Under the pieces are notes generated by a model. That model did no database searches, had not been told where the DNA came from, and saw only the letters and a list, made by a program, of their open reading frames with translations. From positions 5,022,001 through 5,086,000 of the forward strand of contig JBAGRP010000001.1 in NCBI GenBank assembly GCA_036924855.1: a DNA stretch of 64,000 nt. The letters are read 5' to 3'. This document shows positions 8,608 to 17,656 of this stretch, in pieces. The DNA is from Nitrobacteraceae bacterium AZCC 2146 (GTDB taxonomy: Bacteria; Pseudomonadota; Alphaproteobacteria; Rhizobiales; Xanthobacteraceae). Every line of letters begins with the position of its first letter. The first letter of the stretch is position 1. The position numbers were made by a program, and so were the translations under genes.

Positions 8608-9279
8608 TCAGCGCCCCTGGCTGTATCGGTATTCGATCCACCGGCTGGCGACCACCAATGGTAGAAAGAACGTGATGTAGAACGCCGCCGCGAGCGTGAG
8701 CGGCGAGGGGTTGGCAACCAGTGCCATCACGCTTTGCGCCTGTCCCAGCGTCTCCGGCAGCGAGACAGCGGTGCCGAGCGCCGTTCCCTTGCTGATCGAA
8801 ATCGCCCGGTTGGTCAGAAGCGGGATGGCAAGCCGGATGGCCTGCGGAAGAATGATCGTTGTCAGCGTTCGGACCCGGCTGAAGCCGAGCGCGCTAGCGG
8901 CGTCCCATTGTCCGCGCGGCAGCGCCATGATCGCGGACCAGAAGATTTCGGTGCTGAAGGCTGACAGCACCATGCCCAGCGCCAGCACGGTGGTCAGGAA
9001 CGGCGACATCGTGAGATCAAGGTAGGGCAGGCCGAAATAGATAAAGACGATGACGACCAGTTGCGGCAGCGTCCGTAGCACATCGACATAGACGGAGATG
9101 ACGAAATTGACCGGGCGCCAATTCGCACAGCGTACCAATGCGAGCGAAAGGCCGATCAGCGTGCCGCATGCGATCACCAGAAGGGAGACGATGACGGTCG
9201 TGCGAAAACCCGCCAGCACCTCGGGGAAGGCGATCGCGAGAACCCTGGCGTTGAAGTAATATTCGACGATCCGGTCCAT
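8608..9279 (-). CDS. Polar amino-acid-type ABC transporter permease (first)
   Basis: A 223-residue membrane permease, the same length as its partner. It carries the coupling-loop sequence DAASALGFSRVRTLTTIILP and a hydrophobic start (FRTTVIVSLLVIACGTLIGL). It lies 80 bases downstream of the binding-protein gene and 7 bases before the second permease. The operon order binding protein-permease-permease-...-ATPase is standard apart from the inserted epimerase and SDR genes. Confidence 0.88.
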   Translation of the reverse strand: MDRIVEYYFNARVLAIAFPEVLAGFRTTVIVSLLVIACGTLIGLSLALVRCANWRPVNFVISVYVDVLRTLPQLVVIVFIYFGLPYLDLTMSPFLTTVLALGMVLSAFSTEIFWSAIMALPRGQWDAASALGFSRVRTLTTIILPQAIRLAIPLLTNRAISISKGTALGTAVSLPETLGQAQSVMALVANPSPLTLAAAFYITFFLPLVVASRWIEYRYSQGR

Positions 9280-9359
9280 CAGGTCTCTGCTATCGGCGAC
9301 CGGACCGGCGTCACGCCGGTCCGGTCAGGTTGCGCTATCTCGACGTCAGCTTCGCGACG

Positions 9360-10220
9360 TCACTTGCACTTGGGCACATGCGCGGTGGGCTCGAACCCCT
9401 TGAAGCCGGGAGGGCCGTAGCCGAAATAGACGGTGTCCACGGCGGAGCCCGCGTCGGGCGCTGCGCCATACCACTTCTCATGCAGCTTGCGCAGGCGGCC
9501 GTCGAGCTTCATGCACTCAATCACGTTCTCGACCTTGTTGCGATATTCGGTGTCTTCCAACCGGAAGGCGTAAGCAAAGTTGCGGCCGTTGAAATCCTTG
9601 AAGCCGACCTTGATCGCCTTGTTCTGGCTGGCCGCGAACACCGTGGTCGGGATTTCGTTGAGCGCCGTGAATGCGCGGCGGGTCAGGATCGCCTGGACGG
9701 TATCCGGGAAGACATCGTAGCGCTGCACCTCAAAGCCGTATTTCTCGGCGTTTGCGGTCGCCCAGGTGTCGGAGATCGTGCCTCGGTTTACGGCGACGGC
9801 CTTGCCTTTGAGATCTTCGAAACCTTTCATTTCATCGGCGGCGCGGACCAGAAAACCGTTGCCGGTGGAGAACAGCGGCTCGGTGTAGAGCATGCGGTCA
9901 GCGCGCTCGGCCGTCAGGTTCAGCGGATTGACAAGGAATTCAGCGCGCTTGGCAAACAGCGCGGCGAACAGCCCGGAGAAATTGATGTCGACGATTTCGA
10001 CCTTGGGGCGTCCAAGGTCCTTGCCGATCTCGTTGATGAGATCGGCGCCGAAGCCCTCGGGCCCATTTGCGCCGCGCACCATCCACGGCGCCACGCCGAA
10101 GTCGGACGCGACGATCATCGGCTTGTCCGAAGGATGATCGGCTTCCTGTGCGCTGGCGATGCCGCCCATCGTGCCACCTGTCGAGAGCAGCAGCGCGAGT
10201 ATCGTGAATTTCAGTTTCAT
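9360..10220 (-). CDS. ABC transporter substrate-binding protein, family 3 (amino-acid type)
   Basis: A 286-residue periplasmic protein. It has a signal peptide (MKLKFTILALLL... ending near SAQEA) and a PBPb-type bilobed domain with GFGADLINEIGKDLGRP, RADRMLYTEP and KGKAVAVNRGTISDTWA. The ATG at 10220 is preceded by GAGGATAACGAG. It supplies substrate to the permeases at 8608 and 7929. Next to ureidoglycolate-lyase-like and PuuE-like genes, the ligand may be a ureide or other nitrogen-rich organic acid rather than a protein amino acid; this is inference. Confidence 0.88.
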   Translation of the reverse strand: MKLKFTILALLLSTGGTMGGIASAQEADHPSDKPMIVASDFGVAPWMVRGANGPEGFGADLINEIGKDLGRPKVEIVDINFSGLFAALFAKRAEFLVNPLNLTAERADRMLYTEPLFSTGNGFLVRAADEMKGFEDLKGKAVAVNRGTISDTWATANAEKYGFEVQRYDVFPDTVQAILTRRAFTALNEIPTTVFAASQNKAIKVGFKDFNGRNFAYAFRLEDTEYRNKVENVIECMKLDGRLRKLHEKWYGAAPDAGSAVDTVYFGYGPPGFKGFEPTAHVPKCK

Positions 10221-10258
10221 CTCGTTATCCTCTTTGAGTTCAGGATGTTGCAGCGTGA

Positions 10259-11173
10259 TCAAAGCGCGGGCGGATGGGTGTCGCGCCAATGGCGTGCGAT
10301 ATCTGCACGGCGACAGACCCAGACCGAAGGGTGGTTCGCAACGTGATCCAGGAAGCGCTGCAATCCCGCCGCGCGGCCCGGATGACCGATGATGCGCGTA
10401 TGCAGGCCGACCGACATCATTTTGGGCGCCGTCGCCCCTTCGGCATAAAGCAGGTCGAAGGCATCGCGCAGATATTCGAAGAAGTCGTTGGCGGTCGCCA
10501 TGGCTCCGCGGCTGAACTTGGCGTCGTTGTTGGCCAGGCCGTAAGGCACGATCAGATGCGGTCGGCCGGCGACCCGGGTCCAATACGGCAGCTCGTCGTT
10601 GTAGGCGTCGGAATCGTAGAGGAACCCGCCCTCTTCGACGACGAGGCGGCGCGTATTGACGCTTGGTCCATAGCGGCAATACCAGCCCAGCGGCCGCTCG
10701 CCGATGGTACGTGCAAGGCTTTCGACGGTGTTGCGGATGCGTTCGCGCTCTTCGTCTTCGTTCAGAAGCTGGTGCCGCTCCCATCGCCAGCCATGCGCGC
10801 ACACGTCATAGCCGTGCTCGCGAATCGCTGAACAGGCCTCGTCGTTACGCTCCAGCGCCAGCGCGCACCCCATCACGGTTGCGGTCATTCCGCGTTCCGA
10901 CAGCATGCGCAGAATGCGCCAGAAGCCGATGCGGCTGCCATATTCGAACATCGATTCCGCGGCGAGGTCGCGTCCCTCGAAACCGCCCGCGCCGCCTTCG
11001 GTCAGTGCCGTCTCGCTAAAGCCATCACCATCCGGAAACGACGGTTCGGATCCCTCTTCGTAATTGATGCAAACATTGAGAGCGATGCGCGCCGCTCCCG
11101 GCCATTTCGGATTCGGTGGCGTCCGGCCGTAGCCGACGAAATTACGTTCGAGATGATCGTTCTGCTGCGTCAT
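10259..11173 (-). CDS. PuuE/allantoinase-type polysaccharide-deacetylase-fold amidohydrolase
   Basis: A 304-residue protein. It shows the PuuE-type N-terminus (NFVGYGRTPPNPKWPGAARI), NYEEGSEPSFPDGD and the metal-site segment HGWRWERH. These group it with cofactor-independent allantoinases and related cyclic-amide hydrolases that use the polysaccharide deacetylase NodB fold. Acetyl-sugar deacetylation is unlikely because the NYEEGSE start is specific to the PuuE group. It lies 11 bases after the ureidoglycolate-lyase-like gene and 38 before the binding protein. The reaction may be allantoin ring opening or a similar amide; the sequence cannot separate these. Confidence 0.78.
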   Translation of the reverse strand: MTQQNDHLERNFVGYGRTPPNPKWPGAARIALNVCINYEEGSEPSFPDGDGFSETALTEGGAGGFEGRDLAAESMFEYGSRIGFWRILRMLSERGMTATVMGCALALERNDEACSAIREHGYDVCAHGWRWERHQLLNEDEERERIRNTVESLARTIGERPLGWYCRYGPSVNTRRLVVEEGGFLYDSDAYNDELPYWTRVAGRPHLIVPYGLANNDAKFSRGAMATANDFFEYLRDAFDLLYAEGATAPKMMSVGLHTRIIGHPGRAAGLQRFLDHVANHPSVWVCRRADIARHWRDTHPPAL

Positions 11174-11184
11174 GGAGGCGATTT

Positions 11185-11685
11185 CTACGGGGTTTGCGGC
11201 TTGACGACATTAACGACCGCATCAAGGGTGACGAACACATCGTCATCCTGACGCCCGGTCATTCCCATGGCGACGGCAAATTCCATGGAATGGTCGAGCA
11301 CGGTCATCGGGTGATGCCAGACGTTTCGCCCGAATGTCACGCTTTGCTGCGCACCGGCAATGAAGCACCGTAGCGTAGCCAGATCCGGGTGTCCGTCCGG
11401 ATCGGGCTTGCAAACGATAACGAGGAATCGGCCAGTTCCGAGCGGAATGAAGGTCTGGGCGGAGTAGGGGTGGCGCTCGAGCGTGACCAGTCGCAGCGGC
11501 AGAACGCCGACGGCTGCCGCGTTGCTGATCCACAGCGAGAAGGTCTTTGCGTCGTCGGCACGGTCCAGGGACGTCGGAAGGTAACGCCGGCGCTGCTCGA
11601 TCGGGCGCTCGGCGACATCGCCGAACAGCGCGAACGCCTCGGGCGATAGCGGCTCGGGGGTTACGGTATAGGGCGCTTCGATCAT
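11185..11685 (-). CDS. Ureidoglycolate lyase family protein (AllA-like)
   Basis: A 166-residue cupin-fold protein. Features of the AllA family include PLSPEAFALFGDVAE near the N-terminus, the ERHPYSAQTFIPLG metal or substrate strand, FIAGAQQSVTFGRNVWHHPM and the DVFVT end. AllA releases urea and glyoxylate from ureidoglycolate, the last step of allantoin breakdown. The ATG at 11685 is chosen; an in-frame TTG at 11700 would add five residues. It is the first gene of the long minus-strand operon, just downstream of the palindrome at 11737-11754. Confidence 0.8.
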   Translation of the reverse strand: MIEAPYTVTPEPLSPEAFALFGDVAERPIEQRRRYLPTSLDRADDAKTFSLWISNAAAVGVLPLRLVTLERHPYSAQTFIPLGTGRFLVIVCKPDPDGHPDLATLRCFIAGAQQSVTFGRNVWHHPMTVLDHSMEFAVAMGMTGRQDDDVFVTLDAVVNVVKPQTP

Positions 11686-11736
11686 GGCATCCGACAACAA
11701 TTTTACCGCAGGTCAATGCCCGCGCCCCGCGTTATT

Positions 11737-11754
11737 CCAATGGTATACCAGTGG
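11737..11754. promoter_or_regulatory. GntR/FCD-type operator candidate
   Basis: The core TGGTATACCA (11741-11750) is a perfect 10-bp palindrome, extended by CCA and TGG on the outside. The shape TGGT-N2-ACCA resembles sites of FadR/LldR-type regulators. It lies between the end of the GntR gene and the start of the operon (52 bases before 11685), where such a regulator would act. Function is inferred. Confidence 0.55.
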
Positions 11755-11900
11755 ACCTCACCTATCGGGCGCAGTCAACTCGTGGCGGCGTCGAAGTTGC
11801 GTCAAATTTGGACTTTCAGCGAGAAAATGCGGGCACGGTGCAGGTTCTGCGGGCAACGGCACTGCCCCGGACAACCTAGGATACCGACGCCTATCGCCGA

Positions 11901-12617
11901 TCAGCCGTGAGTTTCGGGCAGAAAAATTCCAAAAGTCTCCAGCATTCCCTGGCGGACGTTGGTGAGGTGCTGGATCATGGCGTGGCGCGCTGCGGCGCTA
12001 TTGCGGTTGATGATCGCATCGACAATGGCGAGGTGTTCGCGGCTGGCTGGCAGCAGGCGTTCCGGCCGGCGCTCCACGTTGCACATCCTGATTTTCTGGC
12101 GGATTTCACCAATGAGCTTTTCCAGAGATCGATTGCCGCAGTTCTGTGCGATCTGATCGTGGATTTCGTCATCGAGTGTCCAGTGTAGTGTCCTGGAAAT
12201 CTGGGCCGTGGCGATGATGTCCTCAAGCCTGGCCTTGATGGGCTGCAGGACGTCGATTGCGATGCGGGTCGCTGCAATGGACGCCGCCTCGCTCTCCAGC
12301 AACAGGCGTAGGTGAATAAGTTCGAGCAATTCCGCCATTCCGATATTCCGGACAACCACGGAGCCATTCGAAAGCTGTTCAAGCCTGCCTTCTCCCAAAA
12401 GTCTGCTGATGCCGGCGCGAAGGGGGGTCCGCGAGACTTTCAGGCGAAGCGCGAGGCGGCGCTCTTCGATGACCTCGCCTGGGGAGAGTTTTCGCGCCTC
12501 GATCAGGTCGTGCAGCTTTTTATAGGTGGCTTCGGTAATGTTTCCCTCGGCGCGCGGCCGAACGGTCGGAGCGTTTCGCTTACGGCGCGAAGCGACTTTC
12601 TCTCCACCGGAAGACAC
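11901..12617 (-). CDS. GntR family transcriptional regulator with FCD domain
   Basis: A 238-residue regulator. A basic N-terminal tail is followed by a GntR winged helix (EERRLALRLKVSRTPLRAGISRL, about residues 50-75) and a C-terminal FCD ligand domain with the Asp and His metal ligands (DDEIHDQIAQN, REHLAIVDAI, HLTNVRQ). The start is GTG at 12617, preceded by AAAGGAAATTGCC. It is co-oriented with and upstream of the nine-gene operon and is its most likely controller. FCD domains usually bind carboxylic acids, which fits a catabolic inducer. Confidence 0.88.
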   Translation of the reverse strand: MSSGGEKVASRRKRNAPTVRPRAEGNITEATYKKLHDLIEARKLSPGEVIEERRLALRLKVSRTPLRAGISRLLGEGRLEQLSNGSVVVRNIGMAELLELIHLRLLLESEAASIAATRIAIDVLQPIKARLEDIIATAQISRTLHWTLDDEIHDQIAQNCGNRSLEKLIGEIRQKIRMCNVERRPERLLPASREHLAIVDAIINRNSAAARHAMIQHLTNVRQGMLETFGIFLPETHG

Positions 12618-12760
12618 GGCAATTTCCTTTGAGCTATTGAAATTTTATCTGTCAGTAGCGCGAATATACTCAACTAGCGGCCTCGGCAAGCTGATTGAGC
12701 GGCTGCGACGTCTCGCGTTCAGACCAGTGTCGTTCACAAGTCCGTGGTAACTGGCCGCAC

Positions 12761-14098
12761 CTATTGCATCGCCGCCTGGGCCTTTGACGGCGTTACGCGC
12801 CACACTGCGTTGCCGACATCGTCGGCGACCAGCAAGGCGCCCTGTTTGTCGATCTTGACGCCGACCGGACGGCCCTGTGCTTCGCCGCTGGCGTTTAAAA
12901 AGCCGGTCAGGACGTCTTGCGGCTTGCCAGATGGTTTGCCGTCCACGAACGGCACGAAGATCACCTTGTAGCCGCTGCGCGGCTTGCGATTCCACGAGCC
13001 GTGCTGGCCGACGAAGGCACCGCCTTTCATATTGCCCGGAAACAGATCGCCGGTATTGAAGGTGAGGCCGAGCGACGCGGTGTGTGCGCCGAGCGCGTAA
13101 TCCGGCACGATCGCCTTGGCCACGAGATCAGGCCGCTGCGGATCGACGCGGACGTCGACGTGCTGGCCGTAGTAGCTATAGGGCCAGCCGTAGAAGCCGC
13201 CGTCCTTCACCGAGGTCATGTAGTCCGGTACGAGGTCGCTGCCGATCTCGTCGCGCTCATTGACCGTCACCCACAACGCGCCACTCTGCGGTTGCCATGA
13301 CGGTCCGTTCGGATTGCGCAGGCCCGAAGCGAATACACGCGAGGCCCCGGTAGCGCGATCGATCTCCAGAATCCCGGCGCGGTCCTTCTCGGCTTCGATG
13401 CCGTTCTCGCCGACATTGCTGTTGGAGCCCACCGTGGCATAGAGTTTTGTGCCGTCCGGGCTCGCGGTGAGATCCTTGGTCCAGTGATGGTTGATCGGGC
13501 CGCCCGGCAGATCGGCGACCTTCATCGCGGACGAAGTGATTTTCGTGTCGCCGGTCTTGTACGGAAATTTCACCACGGCATCGGAATTGGCGACGAAGAA
13601 TTCGTTGCCGACCAGCACCATGCCGAATGGCGAATTCAGGCCCTCAAGAAAGATGGACCTGGTTTCCGCCACGCCATCGCCGTCGGCGTCACGCAGCAAC
13701 GTAATGCGGTTGGCGCTTGGCACGCCCGCGCCGGCGCGGCCCATCACTCTTTTCGTGATCCAACCTTTGATGCCCTTGCCGTCTTCCGGTTTTGGTGGCG
13801 CGTTGGTCTCGGCGACCAGCACGTCGCCATTTGGCAGCACGTAGAGTGTGCGCGGATGGTCGAGCCCGGTGGCGAAGGCGTTGACGGCCATGCCGCTCGC
13901 GGCGGTTGGCTTGCCGCCTTGCGGCCAGCCTGTGGCGGTGGCGATGTTGACAGTGGGGATCAGCGTCTTGACTGGTTCGACCAGCCTGGGCGATGTCCCG
14001 AAATCTTCGCCGGATGTATTGGTGGCCTGCTCGCTGCAGGCGGCCAGTGGAAGCGCCAGAACAACGAGGCAGGCGGAGAGCAGAAACTTGTTTCGCAT
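12761..14098 (-). CDS. L-sorbosone-dehydrogenase-type PQQ beta-propeller lipoprotein
   Basis: A 445-residue exported protein. Its N-terminus [23 protein letters not shown] is cut around here to a lipobox LPLAAC, with Cys about residue 20-21, so it is a lipoprotein. The rest is a glucose/sorbosone dehydrogenase beta-propeller with [48 protein letters not shown] and [16 protein letters not shown]. Members are periplasmic, often PQQ-linked, sugar oxidoreductases. The ATG at 14098 gives the lipoprotein signal. No pqq genes are in the window. It is divergent from the gene at 14224. Confidence 0.8.
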   Translation of the reverse strand: MRNKFLLSACLVVLALPLAACSEQATNTSGEDFGTSPRLVEPVKTLIPTVNIATATGWPQGGKPTAASGMAVNAFATGLDHPRTLYVLPNGDVLVAETNAPPKPEDGKGIKGWITKRVMGRAGAGVPSANRITLLRDADGDGVAETRSIFLEGLNSPFGMVLVGNEFFVANSDAVVKFPYKTGDTKITSSAMKVADLPGGPINHHWTKDLTASPDGTKLYATVGSNSNVGENGIEAEKDRAGILEIDRATGASRVFASGLRNPNGPSWQPQSGALWVTVNERDEIGSDLVPDYMTSVKDGGFYGWPYSYYGQHVDVRVDPQRPDLVAKAIVPDYALGAHTASLGLTFNTGDLFPGNMKGGAFVGQHGSWNRKPRSGYKVIFVPFVDGKPSGKPQDVLTGFLNASGEAQGRPVGVKIDKQGALLVADDVGNAVWRVTPSKAQAAMQ

Positions 14099-14223
14099 CG
14101 GAAATCCTCTGATTGCCGGACACAAATGCGGCAGCTCAGAGAACGTTCAGTTCGCGCGCATGAATTTCATGTGAATTGACCGTGACGAGGCTATGGTCCT
14201 GCAAAACGAAAACGGGAGCGAAA

Positions 14224-15264
14224 ATGACTGAAGGGCAGGAAACGACCTGGGCGCGGTGGCGCAGCGTCGCCGATCTCTACCACGCCTATTTTACAGGATT
14301 GATTCTCACCGCCGTGACGCGGCGTGGCACGGCTGATGCCGCCGAATTCATGTTCCGGATCTTTCGCCGTCAGCAGCAGGAGCGTTTTCTGCCCGGTCTC
14401 GAAAAGCTCGGTCTCAGTGGTCTGCCGCCGGCGGTGGCCGCGGCGCAGTATCACTATCTCTCGAACTGGATCGGCGGCGTGTCGGTTGAATACATGTATG
14501 AGAACGACCGCAAGGCCTGGATCCGCTATCCGCCGCCGCGCTGGATCTGGCGCGGCACCGCGATCTGCGGCGTGCCCGGCGAGGTATCGCGCGCGATGCT
14601 GCGCGGCTGGCACGCCAACAACGGTGTCTCGCTCGGCAATCCCCGCATGGGCTTTGTCTGCACCAAGCAGAGTGTCGACGGGCAGGATGGCCTCGAGGGC
14701 TATTACCGCGAATACGATCACGATCTTGATCCTGATCAGCGGCTGGTATTTGCGCGGCATCTGGAAGCGCCGCTGTTCGATCCCGCAAAGGCGCCGGCGC
14801 TGCCGGTGACGAGCTGGCCCAAGCCGAGGCTGGAAAAGGCCTATCGTAATTACGCCATGGAATATGTCCGGACCGCAGTGCCGGTGGCGGTGCAGCTGTT
14901 CGGCCCGGTCGATGCGGGCTACCTGCTGCATCTTACCGGCAAGCTGATCGGCATGCAGTATTTTGACGAGGTCTCGGCCGGCTTTGCGATGCAGCGCGGC
15001 AGTGCAAAAGCCTTCGCCGAGTTTCTCGGCGTGCTGTTTGCTGCGCAGGACGACATGGTTGAGATCAGCGAATCCGCAGGCAGCTTTGAAATCCGCCAGC
15101 AGACGTGGAAGCTGATGGACGGTGTCGGAGACCATCACCCGGCCTGCGCGCGGGCGTTGGAAGGACTGGTCGAAGGTCTCGCTGCCGGCTGCGGCCGCAA
15201 TATTCCCGTCACCTTGATCCCCGCACGTGGCGGTGCGCTGCCGTTCATCTGGTCGATCGGCTAG
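14224..15264 (+). CDS. Conserved hypothetical protein, 346 aa
   Basis: I do not recognise a family with confidence. The protein is soluble, with no signal peptide or membrane segment, and rich in aromatic residues. Its N-terminal half is helical (DAAEFMFRIFRRQQQERFLPGL), then IRYPPPRWIWRGTAICGV, and a conserved-looking cysteine occurs in GFVCTKQ. A C-terminal helical part follows after residue 200. The overall plan of an enzyme-like protein with Cys-Gly near the middle faintly recalls ATC-hydrolase or 4-vinyl-reductase-like domains; this is a guess. The ATG at 14224 follows GGGAGCGAAA. It is divergent from the sorbosone dehydrogenase. Confidence 0.7.
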   Translation: MTEGQETTWARWRSVADLYHAYFTGLILTAVTRRGTADAAEFMFRIFRRQQQERFLPGLEKLGLSGLPPAVAAAQYHYLSNWIGGVSVEYMYENDRKAWIRYPPPRWIWRGTAICGVPGEVSRAMLRGWHANNGVSLGNPRMGFVCTKQSVDGQDGLEGYYREYDHDLDPDQRLVFARHLEAPLFDPAKAPALPVTSWPKPRLEKAYRNYAMEYVRTAVPVAVQLFGPVDAGYLLHLTGKLIGMQYFDEVSAGFAMQRGSAKAFAEFLGVLFAAQDDMVEISESAGSFEIRQQTWKLMDGVGDHHPACARALEGLVEGLAAGCGRNIPVTLIPARGGALPFIWSIG

Positions 15265-15395
15265 GCGCGTCCGTTCATACGCTGCAGCGCAATTCGGGCA
15301 GGGCCCATGCGCGTGGCGCGCATGGCGCTGCGCAGAAACGGTGCTAGGAACGAGCGTGCTTCCGGCGATCAAGACCGGAAGATTTGGGGAAACGC

Positions 15396-16841
15396 ATGTC
15401 CGACGTCGTCATCGCCGAACTCGCATTGGTCGATGCCGAAAAGCAGCCGCTGCCGGGCCTCAAGGGGCCCGCGAAAAACCCGCTGCTCGATCACCCGATC
15501 CTGCCGACGCTGCTGCGGCTGTCGTGGCCGAATGTGGTGGCACTCAGCGCCGGCACATTGGTCGTCGTTGCGGAGACCTCCTATATCGGCCGGCTTGGCA
15601 CGGAATCGCTGGCGGCGATGGCGCTGGTGTTTCCGTTCGTGATTCTCACCATGACCATGTCCGGCGGCGCGATGGGCGGCGGCGTCTCCTCGGCGATTGC
15701 ACGCGCGCTCGGCGCCGGCGATCGCGAGCGCGCCTCGACATTGGCCGCGCATGCGTTGCTGATCGGTATCTGCTTTGGTCTCGCCTTCACGCTGGGCATG
15801 CTGTTGTTCGGCCCGGCGCTGCTGGAAGCGCTGGGCGGCCGCGGCAGCGTGCTGTCGCAGGCGATCGGCTACACCACGATCTTCTTCGGCGGCGGCGTGA
15901 TCCCGTGGCTGATGAATACGCTGGCCGCGATCCTGCGCGGCACCGGCAATATGAAGCTGCCCTCGGCGATCACGCTAAATTCCGCGGTGTGCCAGATCAT
16001 TCTCGGCGGCGTGCTTGGCCTCGGCCTCGGGCCGGTGCCGCAATTCGGCATGCCCGGCGTCGCGGCGGGCTCGCTGATCGCCTACAGCATCGGCACGGCG
16101 ATCATGGGGTGGTACGTGTTTTCCGGCCGCGCCCGGGTCCAGCCGTTGCGCAAGGGATTTAGAATCCAGCGCGGCATGTTCCTCGATATTCTGAAGGTCG
16201 GCGCCATCGCCTGCTTCTCGCCGCTGCAGTCGGTGCTGACCATCACGGTCTTCACCCACATGCTGGCGCGCTATGGCAACGAGGTGCTGGCCGGCTATGG
16301 CGTCGGCGCGCGGCTGGAATTCCTGCTGACGACGCTGGCCTTCGCGGTCGGCGTCGCCTCGGTGCCAATGGTCGGCATGGCGATCGGCGCCGGCCGCGTG
16401 GCGCGGGCGCGCCGCGTCGCCTGGACCGCGGGCTGGATTTCGTTCGCCGTGGTCGGCGTTCTCGGTACGTTGATCGCGATCTTTCCGGATCTCTGGGTCA
16501 ACCTGTTCACGCGGGACGCGAGCGTCCGCGCGGCCAGCCAGCAATATCTCGCGACGGGCGCGCCGATGTACGCCTTCCTTGGCCTCGCCACCGCGATGTA
16601 TTTCTCGTCGCAGGGCGCCGCAAAAGTGCTGGGCCCGGTGTTGTCGCAAACCGCACGGCTTTTATTCGTTGGCGCCGGCGGCTGGTGGCTGCTGTCGATC
16701 GACGCCACCAGCATGAGCTTCTTCAAACTCGCAGCGGCCTCGATGGTGCTGCTCGGCGTGCTGTCGGCGCTCAGCGTATTGCTGACGCGCTGGGGCCCGA
16801 AGGCCGGACCTGTTCCTGAGGTGCGTTCGGCGCTGTCGTGA
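15396..16841 (+). CDS. MATE family efflux transporter
   Basis: A 481-residue inner-membrane protein with twelve hydrophobic segments in two related halves. It has the MATE start LRLSWPNVVALSAGTLVVVAE, the inter-half SGRARVQPLRKGFRI and the RGTGNMKLP loop. MATE pumps export cationic drugs or metabolites using sodium or proton gradients. The ATG at 15396 is chosen over an in-frame TTG at 15384. It lies 131 bases after the hypothetical gene and is convergent with the SRPBCC gene. No substrate can be deduced. Confidence 0.88.
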   Translation: MSDVVIAELALVDAEKQPLPGLKGPAKNPLLDHPILPTLLRLSWPNVVALSAGTLVVVAETSYIGRLGTESLAAMALVFPFVILTMTMSGGAMGGGVSSAIARALGAGDRERASTLAAHALLIGICFGLAFTLGMLLFGPALLEALGGRGSVLSQAIGYTTIFFGGGVIPWLMNTLAAILRGTGNMKLPSAITLNSAVCQIILGGVLGLGLGPVPQFGMPGVAAGSLIAYSIGTAIMGWYVFSGRARVQPLRKGFRIQRGMFLDILKVGAIACFSPLQSVLTITVFTHMLARYGNEVLAGYGVGARLEFLLTTLAFAVGVASVPMVGMAIGAGRVARARRVAWTAGWISFAVVGVLGTLIAIFPDLWVNLFTRDASVRAASQQYLATGAPMYAFLGLATAMYFSSQGAAKVLGPVLSQTARLLFVGAGGWWLLSIDATSMSFFKLAAASMVLLGVLSALSVLLTRWGPKAGPVPEVRSALS

Positions 16842-16845
16842 GTCT

Positions 16846-17244
16846 TCAGGCTGTGCGAGCGAGCGCCTTCTGCATGGCGAGCGCGCCCAGGTCCATCTGT
16901 GCGTCCATATAGGGCGCGATCTCGTGCGGAAGTACGTCGGCGATCCAGATTACGCGGCTGCGCGTTGCGCCGTCGGAGAGCACCTGCACCGATGCGCTGT
17001 GTTGCTTCACCCGCTCGCTGACGATGGCATAGACCAGCCGTTTGCGCGCCTGGTCGCAATCGACCAGAATTTCGCGTGCGCTGGAGCCGTTGGAGAAGGT
17101 CACGATGCGTGCGTCGCCATCGAGTTGGGTATCGGTCACGAAGCCCGGCACCAGTCGGGTATGCAGCGCGCCGAAATCCGCGATCGCGTCCCAAACCTCG
17201 TCCGCGGGCGCGTCGATCAAAATGTCCTTATGGATGGATGCCAT
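16846..17244 (-). CDS. SRPBCC family protein (polyketide-cyclase/START-like)
   Basis: A 132-residue single-domain protein with the START-like opening IHKDILIDAPADEVWDAIADFG and the end helix MDAQMDLGALAMQKAL. Such proteins bind a small hydrophobic ligand in an internal cavity. It is next to a glyoxalase-fold gene with a 9-base gap, so the two are probably co-transcribed. No catalytic signature is visible and the ligand is unknown. Confidence 0.8.
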   Translation of the reverse strand: MASIHKDILIDAPADEVWDAIADFGALHTRLVPGFVTDTQLDGDARIVTFSNGSSAREILVDCDQARKRLVYAIVSERVKQHSASVQVLSDGATRSRVIWIADVLPHEIAPYMDAQMDLGALAMQKALARTA

Positions 17245-17253
17245 TTTGATACC

Positions 17254-17613
17254 TCACGTGAAGACGGCTTCGACATTGTTGCCGTCGGGATCGATCAGGA
17301 ACGCGGCATAGTAAGTCGGGCTATAGTCGGCCCGCCGTCCGGGCGCGCCATTGTCGTGGCCGCCCGCTTTGAGACCGCCGGCATGAAATGCCTTGATCGC
17401 GGCGTGATCTGTGGCACGGAACGCAAGATGTACGCCGGCGCGATCGCCGTTTTTGCCGCGGTAAAGCCAAAGTGCCGGTGCGTCCAGCGGGCCGAACCCT
17501 GCGCCGGATTCGTCGCGTGAGCACAGGACGTGGCCGAGTGGGGCCAGCGCCGCCGCGTAGAAGCGAATGCTGGCGTCGAGGTCGCTGACTTTCAATCCGA
17601 TGTGGTCGTACAT
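17254..17613 (-). CDS. VOC (glyoxalase/bleomycin resistance) family protein
   Basis: A 119-residue vicinal-oxygen-chelate protein. It starts with the usual DHIGLKVSDLDASIRFY, has HLAFRATDHAAIKAFH in the middle and ends with AFLIDPDGNNVEAVF, where the terminal Glu is a metal ligand. A single domain of this size works as a dimer. The reaction is unknown. It is upstream of and co-oriented with the SRPBCC gene. Confidence 0.83.
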   Translation of the reverse strand: MYDHIGLKVSDLDASIRFYAAALAPLGHVLCSRDESGAGFGPLDAPALWLYRGKNGDRAGVHLAFRATDHAAIKAFHAGGLKAGGHDNGAPGRRADYSPTYYAAFLIDPDGNNVEAVFT

Positions 17614-17656
17614 GATGATCTCCCTTGGCGCGGATCGCGCTTCGGAGCCACCCTAG

